Assembly: GCF_016863635.1 (NCBI RefSeq)
Contig: NZ_BOPG01000025.1
Location: 1-64,000 of the forward strand
From: Virgisporangium aurantiacum
GTDB taxonomy: Bacteria; Actinomycetota; Actinomycetes; Mycobacteriales; Micromonosporaceae
DNA: 64,000 nt
Reading direction: 5' to 3'
Shown here one piece after another: positions 7,876 through 16,441 of this stretch. The notes beneath the pieces were generated by a model. That model did no database searches and was not told where the DNA came from. It saw only the letters and a program-made list of their open reading frames with translations. A program made the position numbers and the translations under genes. The stretch's first letter is position 1, and each line of letters starts with the position of its first letter.

Positions 7876-9094
7876 ACTCGACGACATGCAGAACGACGAC
7901 CTGATGAACGCCGTGTTCGCCGACGTCCGCCAGGAGGTCGCCGGCTACATCCGGCCCGCCGGCGCGGCCGCGGCCGTCGCCACGGTCCGCCGCCGCCGCC
8001 GCAACCGGACCATCGCCGGCGCCGCCCTCGCCGTCGCGTTGATCGTCGGACCGGCGATCGGGCTCGCGTGGGCCCAGAACCGGCCCGACGGCACGCCCGA
8101 CGTCGCCGACCCCACGCCGTCGGTGAGCACGTCGGAGTCGGCACCGGCGTCGGCGAGCGCCGGCCCGTCGGCGTCCGGCTCGCCCGACGTCGTCGACCCG
8201 GGAATCCCGATGAGCCAGCTGCGCAACTCGACGCTGACGGTGCCGTCGTGGCCGGGGTCCATCAACGAGGGCTGCCAGTCCGGTGCGCTGAAGTTCACCG
8301 ACGGGAAGAACATCAAGAGCGGCATGTCGGCCGTCCAGGTCCAGCTCGCCGGCGACCCGGTGTACACCGACCTCGACGCCGACGGCCGCAACGAGACGAT
8401 CATCCGGGTCGACTGCGCGCTCCAGGCCGTGTTCACCCAGGTCCTGGCGTTCTCCCGCGACGCCGGTGGGAAGATCACCACCCGCGCGAAGGTGGTCGTC
8501 ACCCATGGCGAGGGCAACGACGTCCAGTTGGTCTGGAAGATCGAGCCCGGCGGTCCGGGCGCCGTCCGCGTCGACGTCGGCGACGTCAGCCCGTGCTGCG
8601 GCACCCCGGCCGACCTGCCTCAGCACCAGTGGCGCGTCTACGGCTGGGACGGGCAGAAGTTCCACCAGACCGGCGGGCCGACGACGTTCCCGGTCAACCC
8701 GAAGACGACCGACCTGACGCTCTCCGCGACGCCGCTGCACGGGGTGTCGACCGACGGCGTCACCTATGTCGGCTCGATGTCGGTGACGGTGACCAACCGC
8801 GGGCCGCACGCCGCCAACCGGGTGGAGCTGCTGTTCAACTTCCCGGTCGACGTGAAGCTCAAGAGCAACCAGGGCACCTGCGCGACCGAGTCGGGCCCGA
8901 CGACGTACTTCGACTGCCTCTTCGACAAGCTGGCGTCCGGTGCCTCGGCGACGTTCAGTTTCACCGTCACGATGACCGGACAGCAGGCCGGCAGATCGGG
9001 CACCACCGTGCACGTCCTCAACAAGGCCACCGTGGGGGAGAGCTACCCCGACGTCAAACAGGACAACAACAAGGCCGACATCCGGATCACCTGA
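7868..9094 (+). CDS. Membrane-anchored partner of the ECF sigma factor, with DUF11-like C-terminal domain
   Basis: A 408-residue protein starting at GTG 7868 behind a strong AAGGAGG. It has a cytosolic N-terminus of about 35 residues, one membrane span (about residues 39-60) and a Ser/Thr/Ala-rich stalk. A central extracytoplasmic domain contains a D-x-D-x-D-G-like segment, and a C-terminal DUF11-type beta-sandwich starts near VTNRGPHAANRVELLF. Its position, overlapping the sigma gene, suggests an anti-sigma or sensory partner. There is no zinc-binding anti-sigma (HxxxCxxC) motif, so any anti-sigma role would use the short cytosolic tail. That role is inferred from context. Confidence 0.75.
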   Translation: MPELDDMQNDDLMNAVFADVRQEVAGYIRPAGAAAAVATVRRRRRNRTIAGAALAVALIVGPAIGLAWAQNRPDGTPDVADPTPSVSTSESAPASASAGPSASGSPDVVDPGIPMSQLRNSTLTVPSWPGSINEGCQSGALKFTDGKNIKSGMSAVQVQLAGDPVYTDLDADGRNETIIRVDCALQAVFTQVLAFSRDAGGKITTRAKVVVTHGEGNDVQLVWKIEPGGPGAVRVDVGDVSPCCGTPADLPQHQWRVYGWDGQKFHQTGGPTTFPVNPKTTDLTLSATPLHGVSTDGVTYVGSMSVTVTNRGPHAANRVELLFNFPVDVKLKSNQGTCATESGPTTYFDCLFDKLASGASATFSFTVTMTGQQAGRSGTTVHVLNKATVGESYPDVKQDNNKADIRIT

Positions 9095-9179
9095 TCGCCC
9101 CGTTCCGCTCAGAACCGCCGCAACCCGGCCGATCGGGACGCCGGGGACCGTACGGGAACGAGCCGGGGGGAGTGCGGGG

Positions 9180-11213
9180 ATGAGTGGTGCCGCGGAGTCA
9201 CGCCCGCCCCGATTGCTCCGGCCGGTGCTGCTGGTCGTCGACCGGCTGCGGATCGGTGCCCGCCTCGGCGTGCTCATCCTGGTGCTGCTGGTCCCCGGCG
9301 CCGGCGCCGCCTACGCCTACATCGGGCTGATCAACGGCCAGGTCGCGTTCGCGAACTCGGAGATCGACGGCATCGTCGTCGTGCGGGCGGCGCTGCTCGC
9401 GATGGCCGACACCGCCGCCGGGCGGAAACCCGACCTCGGCGAGCTGCGCGCGTCCGTCCAGCAGTATCCGGACCTCGCACTCGACGACGCGTTCGCGACG
9501 GTGCAGGCGGAACCGACCGAGGCGGCCCTCGCCGCCCTGGTCGTCGAGGCCGGGAACACGTCGAAACTGATCCTCGACCCGGACCTCGACTCGTTCTACG
9601 TGATGGACCTGCAGGTGGTGCAGCTGCCGAAGCTGCTCGTCGCGGCCGCGGCGGCGCGCGACCGGGGAACCGGTGGATCGGTCGCCGACCGGGCCGTCGA
9701 CGCCGCCGGGATCGCCTCGGCCGCCGGCTCGCTGCGCTCCGACGTCGACACTGCGCAGGCGAACACGGCGATGGGTGATCTCGCCGACCGGCTGAAACCC
9801 GTCGTCGGCGCCGCCGACGCGGCCGACGCCGTCGCCGCCACCATCTCCGCCACCCTGAACGCCCCGAAGGACGTCGACGTGGCGCCGCTCGCCGACGCGG
9901 TCCGGGCCGCGGTCGCGCCGGCCGCCGCGGTCCTCGGCGATCTCCTCGTCACCCGGGAGGACGCGTTCACCGACGACCGCGCGCTGGTGCTGACCCTCAC
10001 CGGCTCGACCGCCGTGCTGGCGTTCTGGTTCGCGCTGGCGGTGTGGTGGCGCACCCGCACCGACGTCGCCCTCGTCCTCGGCCGGGTGAAGGCGCTCGCC
10101 GGCGGCGACTTCTCCGCCGGACGGCTGCCGCACGGCCGCGACGAACTCGGCGACATCGGCGGCGCCCTCGCCACCGCCCGCGACCGCCTCGCCGACCAGG
10201 ACCAGGAGATCAGCGACGCCCGCCAGGTGCGGGAGGAGCAGATGCGGGCCCAGTTCCAGCACCAGCGGCAGGCCGAGCGGCGGCTGCGCGAACGCGCCCA
10301 GCGGCTCATCGACGACTCCACCGGCACCATCGCCGACGAGTTGGCGCACGTCACCGAGCAGGTCGACGAGGTGCGCACCGCGGCCGCCACGATCGACGAC
10401 CGGGTCACCGCCACCAACGACGCCGCCGGTGTGATCGTCGAGCAGGCCCAGGCGGCCGAACCGGTGATCGCGGCGTTGGAGGCGAGCCTGCGCCGGGTCG
10501 CCGGCACCGCCGAGGTCATCGCCGGGATCGCCGGGCAGACCCGGCTCCTGGCGTTGAACGCGACGATCGAGGCGGCCCGCGCCGGGGAGACCGGCAAGGG
10601 CTTCGCCGTGGTCGCGAACGAGGTCAAGGACCTGGCGACGAACGCCGCCCAGTCGACCGAGCAGATCACCGCGACGATCGGGTCGCTGGAACGCGACGCG
10701 GCCGCGATGGCCCAGGCGATCGCGGCGATGGTGGCGAGCATCGGCGAGATCGGCGGGACCACCGCCGCGCTCCGCGAGGTCGCCGCCGACCAGCGCGGCG
10801 TCGTCGGCCGCCTCGACGAGCAGCTGACCGGCACCGTCGACCGGATCCGCGGCCTGTCGGCGCTCGCCGCCCAGCTGGAGCGGCGGGAGGCCGAACGGAT
10901 CGGCGCCGCGGCGACGGTGACGCTGCGGGTCGAGGGCCGGCCCGAGCCGCACCCGGCGACGCTGGTCGACCTCAGCGGCGGCGGGTTGCGCTGCCGGACG
11001 TCGATCGCGCTCACCGCCGGCAGTCCCGTCGAGGTGGAACTGGCGCTGGAGGACGGCCGGCCGGAGGTGCGGGTGCGGCTGCACTGCCAGGTCATGCACG
11101 TCGGCCGGGCCGGCGACTGGACGGAGGCGGGCCTGCAGTTCCTCGACCCGCCGGCCGACGTCGCCGCCCGGATCGACCGCTACGTGGCCAGGCTCGTCGA
11201 CGGCGTCGACTGA
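9180..11213 (+). CDS. Methyl-accepting chemotaxis-type transducer with C-terminal PilZ domain
   Basis: A 677-residue protein: N-terminal membrane span (about 25-50), extracytoplasmic helical sensor, second span (about 275-295), HAMP, then a cytoplasmic signalling coiled coil. The coiled coil has the conserved hairpin tip containing IAGQTRLLALNATIEAARAG. A PilZ domain ends the protein, with R569-x3-R573 and DLSGGG at 597-602, both c-di-GMP-binding signatures. No CheA, CheW or CheY genes are in the window, so the output may be c-di-GMP-linked rather than classical chemotaxis. Its last 34 nt overlap the convergent membrane-protein gene. Confidence 0.9.
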   Translation: MSGAAESRPPRLLRPVLLVVDRLRIGARLGVLILVLLVPGAGAAYAYIGLINGQVAFANSEIDGIVVVRAALLAMADTAAGRKPDLGELRASVQQYPDLALDDAFATVQAEPTEAALAALVVEAGNTSKLILDPDLDSFYVMDLQVVQLPKLLVAAAAARDRGTGGSVADRAVDAAGIASAAGSLRSDVDTAQANTAMGDLADRLKPVVGAADAADAVAATISATLNAPKDVDVAPLADAVRAAVAPAAAVLGDLLVTREDAFTDDRALVLTLTGSTAVLAFWFALAVWWRTRTDVALVLGRVKALAGGDFSAGRLPHGRDELGDIGGALATARDRLADQDQEISDARQVREEQMRAQFQHQRQAERRLRERAQRLIDDSTGTIADELAHVTEQVDEVRTAAATIDDRVTATNDAAGVIVEQAQAAEPVIAALEASLRRVAGTAEVIAGIAGQTRLLALNATIEAARAGETGKGFAVVANEVKDLATNAAQSTEQITATIGSLERDAAAMAQAIAAMVASIGEIGGTTAALREVAADQRGVVGRLDEQLTGTVDRIRGLSALAAQLERREAERIGAAATVTLRVEGRPEPHPATLVDLSGGGLRCRTSIALTAGSPVEVELALEDGRPEVRVRLHCQVMHVGRAGDWTEAGLQFLDPPADVAARIDRYVARLVDGVD

Positions 11214-12055
11214 TCCACCGGTGCGGTCCGGCGGCTGATCAGCGTGCCGGCGACGAAGGTGAGGACGACCACGCCCACCCACGCCGGCGCCCAGCCGGCC
11301 AGGGTCACCACGGCGACCACCGCAGCCGGCAAGATCCCGGACGCCCGGGTGCGACCGGTGACCGCCACGATGCCGGCCAGCACCGCGACCGTCGTCGCCA
11401 CCGCCATCGTCACCGGAGACACGAGCACCGACTGCGGCAGCGCGAGGGTGGCCACCCAGGCGGCGGCGGTGCCCAGCATGAGGAGCAGCCACGCCCGCCG
11501 GGGCTCCGGCGGCGGAACGCCCCGGCGCACGGCGACGACGAGGGCCGCGGCGGCCAGCGCCACCGGCAGGGTGAACGTGGAGAGGTACCAGATCACCACG
11601 TGCTCGGTGCGGACGGTCTCGACGGCCGTCGCGCCCGCCAGGGCCAGCCACAGGACGGCAGCCGTCCGCCGCAGGCCGAACAGCCACACCGTGCCGGCGG
11701 CGAGCCACAGGCCGATGATCGCGACGAACCCGAGGACCCCGCCGATCCCTGGCGGAGGGCTCGGCAGGAGCCGGATGACCGGACCGACCGGCCACGGCGC
11801 CACCGCCATGAGCAGGGACGCCACCAGAACCGGGGCACTGACGACGAACCGGTTCGCGCGCGTGGCGAAGCGCAGCCGCAGCGACAACCCCGCCACCGCC
11901 ACCACCTCGGCGAGCGGGGGCCGGGTGCGGCCCGCGCTGAGATCCATCAGGACCCCGAGCACCTCCTCGCCGCGCGCGTCGCGCTCGGCCCGGGGCAGCA
12001 GCGCGACGACGCGACGGCAGCGCTTCTCCAGCAACGTCATCCCGCACCGCGTCAT
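11180..12055 (-). CDS. Multi-pass membrane protein encoded with a PadR regulator
   Basis: A 291-residue protein with a cytosolic N-terminal helical region (LLEKRCRRVVALLPRAERDARGEE) and about seven hydrophobic segments. Proteins of this kind (EE/W-L-DL motifs followed by membrane spans) are regularly coupled to PadR regulators in actinomycetes. Their transport or signalling role is unknown. The start overlaps the PadR stop by 4 nt, and the 3' end overlaps the chemotaxis gene by 34 nt. Confidence 0.75.
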   Translation of the reverse strand: MTRCGMTLLEKRCRRVVALLPRAERDARGEEVLGVLMDLSAGRTRPPLAEVVAVAGLSLRLRFATRANRFVVSAPVLVASLLMAVAPWPVGPVIRLLPSPPPGIGGVLGFVAIIGLWLAAGTVWLFGLRRTAAVLWLALAGATAVETVRTEHVVIWYLSTFTLPVALAAAALVVAVRRGVPPPEPRRAWLLLMLGTAAAWVATLALPQSVLVSPVTMAVATTVAVLAGIVAVTGRTRASGILPAAVVAVVTLAGWAPAWVGVVVLTFVAGTLISRRTAPVDQSTPSTSLAT

Positions 12056-12384
12056 CCCGCACCGCCGAACCGGGGCCGCAGGGCCAGCCGTTCCCGGGCG
12101 ACGCGCGTCGCCGACTCCATCCGTTCGGCCTGCACCCGCAACGCCTCGGCGCCGGAGTCGGTGAGCGCGTAGTACCGGCGCAGCCGGCCGTTCTCGATCT
12201 CCTCCCGGTCGGCCCGCACGTGGCCCTGGCCGGCGAGCCGGTCGAGGGCGCCGTAGAGGGTTCCGGCCCGTAGGGTGATCCGTCCGCCGGTCATCGCCGA
12301 CACCTCCGTGATCAACGCGTACCCGTGGCGAGGCTGATCGGCCAGCGCCGACAGGATCAGGAACGACTGTTCGCTCAGCTCCAT
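12052..12384 (-). CDS. PadR-family transcriptional regulator
   Basis: A 110-residue PadR protein. The winged helix contains LILSALADQPRHGYALI and the TLYGALDRLAGQGHV recognition region, followed by the basic wing GRLRRYYALT and a dimerisation helix. ATG 12384 is chosen because TATATT (12397-12392) sits 7 nt upstream, a leaderless arrangement. It is coupled to the membrane-protein gene downstream. Autoregulation is likely because the -10 lies within an AT-rich dyad. Confidence 0.88.
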   Translation of the reverse strand: MELSEQSFLILSALADQPRHGYALITEVSAMTGGRITLRAGTLYGALDRLAGQGHVRADREEIENGRLRRYYALTDSGAEALRVQAERMESATRVARERLALRPRFGGAG

Positions 12385-12391
12385 GCCGTCC

Positions 12392-12416
12392 AATATATCG
12401 CGTCGCGGAATATATA
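12392..12416 (-). promoter_or_regulatory. PadR promoter/operator with paired ATATAT half-sites
   Basis: Two ATATAT hexamers (12393-12398 and 12410-12415) flank a CG-rich core, a striking AT dyad in this GC-rich sequence. The left copy supplies the -10 (TATATT on the minus strand) of the leaderless PadR gene. PadR proteins commonly bind AT-rich dyads over their own promoter. It also lies just downstream of the 3' end of kamA. Confidence 0.55.
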
Positions 12417-12421
12417 GCGAG

Positions 12422-13771
12422 TCAGACTGAAGCCATCTCCTCGCTCCACCAGCGCTGGCCCGCCTCCGGCAGCGTGTCGATCGGGTCGTGGAAGGGGTAC
12501 TTCCGGTCGAGGTCGTCGCCCTCGATCGAGGTGCGGTAGTTCTTCGTCCAGTAGGAGATGCCGCGCTCCCGGTCGTACTCGGTGACCATGTGCACCCAGC
12601 GCTTGCCGACGAACGGCACGTCGCACACGATCCGCGGGGTGGCGTAGCCGGGCAGGTAGCCCATGATGTCGTGCTGCAGCTGCTGCGCCTGCCACACCGC
12701 CACCCGCCAGTGCTCGGCGTTGGGGATCATGTCGCACATGTAGAAGTAGTACGGCAGGATGCCGGCCTCGCCCTGCAGCGCGAAGCACAGATCCAACAGA
12801 TCAGAAGATGTCGCGTTGACCCCGCGCATCAGGACGCCCTGGTTCCGCACGTCCCGGACACCCACTTCGAGTGCGGTCTGTGCGGCGCGGGCGACCAGCG
12901 GCGTCAGCGACTGGACGTGGTTGACGTGCGTGTGGATGGCCAGGTTCACCCCGCGCCGCGCGGCCGTGCGGGCGACCCGCTCCAGCCCCTCGACCACGTC
13001 GGGCTGCAGCCAGTGCTGCGGCAGCCCGGCCAGGGCCTTGGTGGCCAGCCGGATGTCGCGGATCGTCGTGATGTCGAGCAGCCGCATCAGGAACGACTCG
13101 AGGTTGCGCCACGGCACGTTCGCCACGTCGCCGCCGGACACCACCACGTCGCGGACGCCGGGCTGCGCCTTCAGGTAGGCGATCATCGCGTCGTACCGGT
13201 CGACCGGCTTCATCGTCAGCTTCAGCTTGTCGACCGCCGGCGTCGAGTTGCCGACCAGGTCCATCCGGGTGCAGTGGCCGCAGTACTGCGGGCAGGTCGA
13301 CAGCAGTTCGGCGAGCACCTTCGTCGGGTAGCGGTGCGTGAGGCCCTCGGCCACCCACATGTCGTGCTCGTGCAGCGAGTCGCGGGAGGCGTACGGGTGC
13401 GACGGCCACACCGGGTGGCGGTCGGAGGCCACCGGCAGCATGTACCGGCGGATCGGGTCGGCGTAGAACGCCTCGGTGTCGAAGCGTTCGAACGGCACCA
13501 TCGTGTTCACCATCTGCGGCGGCAGCAGCATCGACATCGTCGCCAGCCGCTGCTGGTCGTCGACGAGGTCGGCGTAGAAGCGTTCGTCGACCAGGTCACC
13601 GAGCACCGCGCGCAACTGCCGCACGTTCTTGACGCAGTTGACCCGCTGCCATTGCGCCGACTCCCACTGCTCCCGGGTGACGTCGCGCCACCCGGGCAGC
13701 CGGGTCCAGTCGGGCTCGACCAGCTCCTGGCGCCGGTAAGCGTACGGTTGTTCGGACAAAAGCTCGGTCAC
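12422..13771 (-). CDS. kamA: Lysine 2,3-aminomutase (radical SAM, KamA family)
   Basis: A 449-residue radical SAM, PLP-dependent aminomutase. Cys160, Cys164 and Cys167 in CPQYCGHC hold the 4Fe-4S cluster, and VVSGGD provides SAM binding. It would convert L-lysine to L-beta-lysine, the first step of the 3,5-diaminohexanoate pathway, whose other genes lie divergently next door. GTG 13771 follows a clear GGAGGG. EpmB-type (translation factor modification) and glutamate/arginine aminomutases are related, but neighbours and length favour lysine. The C-terminal GYATPRIVCDVPFVGKRW stretch differs from the clostridial enzyme, marking an actinobacterial subgroup. Confidence 0.85.
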   Translation of the reverse strand: MTELLSEQPYAYRRQELVEPDWTRLPGWRDVTREQWESAQWQRVNCVKNVRQLRAVLGDLVDERFYADLVDDQQRLATMSMLLPPQMVNTMVPFERFDTEAFYADPIRRYMLPVASDRHPVWPSHPYASRDSLHEHDMWVAEGLTHRYPTKVLAELLSTCPQYCGHCTRMDLVGNSTPAVDKLKLTMKPVDRYDAMIAYLKAQPGVRDVVVSGGDVANVPWRNLESFLMRLLDITTIRDIRLATKALAGLPQHWLQPDVVEGLERVARTAARRGVNLAIHTHVNHVQSLTPLVARAAQTALEVGVRDVRNQGVLMRGVNATSSDLLDLCFALQGEAGILPYYFYMCDMIPNAEHWRVAVWQAQQLQHDIMGYLPGYATPRIVCDVPFVGKRWVHMVTEYDRERGISYWTKNYRTSIEGDDLDRKYPFHDPIDTLPEAGQRWWSEEMASV

Positions 13772-13807
13772 GGACCCTCCTCTGTGGAAATTCTGCGGCC
13801 AGCCGAC

Positions 13808-13832
13808 TATTCTGCCGGATGTTTTCAACATC
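13808..13832 (+). promoter_or_regulatory. kamA-kdd divergent control region: operator-like palindrome and -10 box
   Basis: The 76-bp gap between the divergent kamA and kdd starts contains the perfect palindrome GATGTT-TTC-AACATC (13818-13832). Just before it is TATTCT (13808-13813), a plausible -10 for kdd, so the palindrome would overlap the kdd transcription start. One regulator could thus control both directions. The regulator is not identifiable. Confidence 0.45.
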
Positions 13833-13847
13833 AGAAAGGGGAGAGCG

Positions 13848-14876
13848 ATGTCGGCCGTCGGGTTGCACCGGGTAATGGAGCCGAAAGGTGTCCTGCCGCA
13901 GGCCGCCACCCGCCTCGACACCGATCCCGCCATCGGCCCCGACGAGGTCCGCATCGCCGTCGAACGGCTCAACCTCGACGCCGCGAGCTTCCGCCAGCTC
14001 CGCGAGGAGGCCGGGGGAGACGGCGACAAGGTCCGCGCAAAAGTCCTGGAGATCATCAGAACACGGGGCAAGATGCACAACCCGGTCACCGGCTCGGGCG
14101 GCATGCTCATCGGCACCGTCGCCGAGGTCGGCCCGGAGTCCCCGCTGGGCCTCAAGCCCGGCGACCGCGTCGCGACCCTGGTGAGCCTCACCCTCACCCC
14201 GCTGGAGATCACCGACGACCTGATGGCGTGGACCGGCACGTCCGAACAGGTCCCGTGCACCGGCCACGCGATCCTGTTCGGCCGCTCCATCGCCGCCGTC
14301 CTCCCCGACGACCTCGACGACGATCTCGCCCTCGCGGTCTTCGACGTCTGCGGCGCACCCGCCCTCGTCGAACGCGTCGTCAAGCGGTACGACCGGCCGC
14401 GCGTGGCCGTACTCGGCGGCGCCGGCAAGAGCGGCTCGCTGGCGCTGGCTGCCGCCCGCCGGTCGGGCGCCGCGCGCACGCTCGGCGTCGTCCCCACCAC
14501 GAGCGAAAAGCTTCTTCTGGACGGAGTGACGCTCGCCGACGTCACATCACTGGCCGATGCGCGGGATCCCGTCGCCACTGCCGCCGCGGTCGAGGCGGCC
14601 CTCGGCGGGCCGGCCGACGTCACCGTCGTGTGCGTCGACGTCCCCGGCTGCGAACACGGCGCGATCCTCGCCACCGCACCCGGCGGCACTGTGATCTTCT
14701 TCTCCATGGCGACGTCGTTCCCGGCCGCCGCCCTCGGTGCCGAGGGACTCGCCGCCGACGTCACCATGCTCATCGGCAACGGCTACGTCCCCGGCCACGC
14801 CGCCACGGCGCTCGATCTCGTGCGCGCCGAGCCCGGCGTGCGTTCGCTGTTCCGGGCCCGCCTGGCGGCACACTGA
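13848..14876 (+). CDS. kdd: L-erythro-3,5-diaminohexanoate dehydrogenase
   Basis: A 342-residue oxidoreductase with a GroES-like N-terminal half (GGMLIGTVAEVG, LKPGDRVATLV) and a Rossmann fold with AVLGGAGKSGSLAL near residue 185. Sequence and context match Kdd, which oxidises 3,5-diaminohexanoate to 3-keto-5-aminohexanoate with NAD(P)+ and releases ammonia. The ATG follows AAGGGGAGAG. It is the first gene of the rightward kam operon and ends 5 nt before the amidohydrolase. Confidence 0.88.
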   Translation: MSAVGLHRVMEPKGVLPQAATRLDTDPAIGPDEVRIAVERLNLDAASFRQLREEAGGDGDKVRAKVLEIIRTRGKMHNPVTGSGGMLIGTVAEVGPESPLGLKPGDRVATLVSLTLTPLEITDDLMAWTGTSEQVPCTGHAILFGRSIAAVLPDDLDDDLALAVFDVCGAPALVERVVKRYDRPRVAVLGGAGKSGSLALAAARRSGAARTLGVVPTTSEKLLLDGVTLADVTSLADARDPVATAAAVEAALGGPADVTVVCVDVPGCEHGAILATAPGGTVIFFSMATSFPAAALGAEGLAADVTMLIGNGYVPGHAATALDLVRAEPGVRSLFRARLAAH

Positions 14877-14881
14877 GCGGC

Positions 14882-16441
14882 ATGGGTCAACGAGTCCTGT
14901 TGCGCGGTGCGCGCATCTTCAGCCCGGCCGCTCCCGACGCCACCGCCCTGCTGATGGACGACGGTGTCATCAGCTGGCTCGGTGCCGACGCCGACGCCCC
15001 GGCCGCCGATAAAACCATGGACCTCGACGGCGCCCTGGTCACCCCCGCGTTCGTCGACGCGCACGTGCACGTCACCGACACCGGCGTCACGATGCAGGGC
15101 CTCGACCTGGCCGCCACCCGCAGCCGCGCCGACGTGCTCGACCGGCTCGCCCGGCACGCCGCCGGCCAGGCACCCGACGCCGTCGTGCTCGGCCACGGCT
15201 GGGACGAGTCCCGCTGGCCCGACCCGACCCCGCCCCGCCCGGCCGAACTCGACCGGGCCGCCGCCGGCCGCCGGGTCTACCTCTCCCGCGCCGACGTGCA
15301 CTCCTGCGTCGTCTCCACCGCCCTGCTCGCCGCCGCGAACCCCGCCACCCCCGGCCACGACCCGGGCGGCTGGCTCACCCGCGACGCCCACCACGAGGTC
15401 CGCGCCGTCGCCCTCGGCTCGCTCGGCCCCACCCAGCGCCGCGACGCCCAGCGGCACGCGCTCAAGCAGGCCGCCCGGGCCGGAGTCGCCGCCGTCCACG
15501 AGTGCGGCGGCCCGGAGATCTCCAGCGAGGACGACTTCACCGGCCTGCTCGCCCTGGCCGGCCCGGACTCGGCCGGCACCGAGCGGCTGCCCGAGGTGTA
15601 CGGGTACTGGGGCGAACTCGGCGCCGCCAAGAAGGCCCGCGACCTCGGCGCGCTCGGCGCGGCCGGCGACCTGTTCGCCGACGGCGCCCTCGGCTCCCGC
15701 ACCGCCCACCTGCGCGAGCCCTACACCGACGAGCCCGACCGGTGCGGCCACGGCTACGTCACCGCCAACCAGGTCGCCGCCCACCTCGTCGAGTGCACCG
15801 AAAACGAACTGCAGGGCGGCTTCCACGCGATCGGCGACGCCGCGCTGGCCACCGTCGTCGCCGGGTTCGCCCTCGCCGCCGGCAAGGTCGGGCTCGACCG
15901 GCTGCGGGCCCGCCGGCACCGCGTCGAACACGTCGAGATGGTCGACAAGAGGCTCATCGGCGGCCTCGTCGAGTTCGGTGTCATCGCGTCCGTGCAGCCG
16001 GTCTTCGACTGGCGGTGGGGCGGCACCGACCGCATGTACGCCACCCGCCTCGGCGTCGACCGGGCCCTCGCGGCGAACCCGTTCGGGTCGATGGCCGGCG
16101 TCGGCGTCACCCTCGCGTTCGGGTCCGACTCGCCGGTGACCCCGGTCGACCCGTGGTCGGCCGTCTACGCCGCCGTGTTCCACCGCAACCCGACCCAGCG
16201 GCTGAGCGTCCGCCAGGCGTTCGCCGCGCACACCCGCGGCGGCTGGCGCGCCGTCCACCGCGACGCCGAGGGCGTGCTCGCCCCCGGCGCGCCGGCCACG
16301 CTCGCCGCCTGGGACTGGAACGGCGACCTGCTGCGCGGCCTGCCGGTCTTCTCCGACGACCCGGACGCGCCGACCCACGACAAGCCCCGGTGCCGCCTCA
16401 CCGTCCTGAGAGGCACCCCGATCCACTGGACGTCGACCTGA
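14882..16441 (+). CDS. YtcJ-like metal-dependent amidohydrolase
   Basis: A 519-residue amidohydrolase-3 family enzyme: composite beta domain, metal-binding HVH in VDAHVHV, an HAIGD segment, HRVEHVEM and an FGSDSPV metal Asp. The family hydrolyses C-N bonds of varied amides. No classical step of lysine fermentation needs one, so it may feed the pathway (for example by deacylating an acyl-lysine) or protect it from a cyclised intermediate. Both ideas are inference. Its TGA overlaps the kamD ATG by one base, so it is firmly part of the operon. Confidence 0.85.
   Translation: MGQRVLLRGARIFSPAAPDATALLMDDGVISWLGADADAPAADKTMDLDGALVTPAFVDAHVHVTDTGVTMQGLDLAATRSRADVLDRLARHAAGQAPDAVVLGHGWDESRWPDPTPPRPAELDRAAAGRRVYLSRADVHSCVVSTALLAAANPATPGHDPGGWLTRDAHHEVRAVALGSLGPTQRRDAQRHALKQAARAGVAAVHECGGPEISSEDDFTGLLALAGPDSAGTERLPEVYGYWGELGAAKKARDLGALGAAGDLFADGALGSRTAHLREPYTDEPDRCGHGYVTANQVAAHLVECTENELQGGFHAIGDAALATVVAGFALAAGKVGLDRLRARRHRVEHVEMVDKRLIGGLVEFGVIASVQPVFDWRWGGTDRMYATRLGVDRALAANPFGSMAGVGVTLAFGSDSPVTPVDPWSAVYAAVFHRNPTQRLSVRQAFAAHTRGGWRAVHRDAEGVLAPGAPATLAAWDWNGDLLRGLPVFSDDPDAPTHDKPRCRLTVLRGTPIHWTST

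Noticed and set aside
12422..13771. EpmB-type aminomutase for translation factor EF-P
   Set aside because: The protein is longer than EpmB and it is divergent from kdd, kamD, kamE and kal.
12422..14779. Long frame extending kamA leftward through the kdd region
   Set aside because: The part upstream of 13771 is antisense to kdd. GTG 13771 has a good GGAGGG and gives the normal KamA length.
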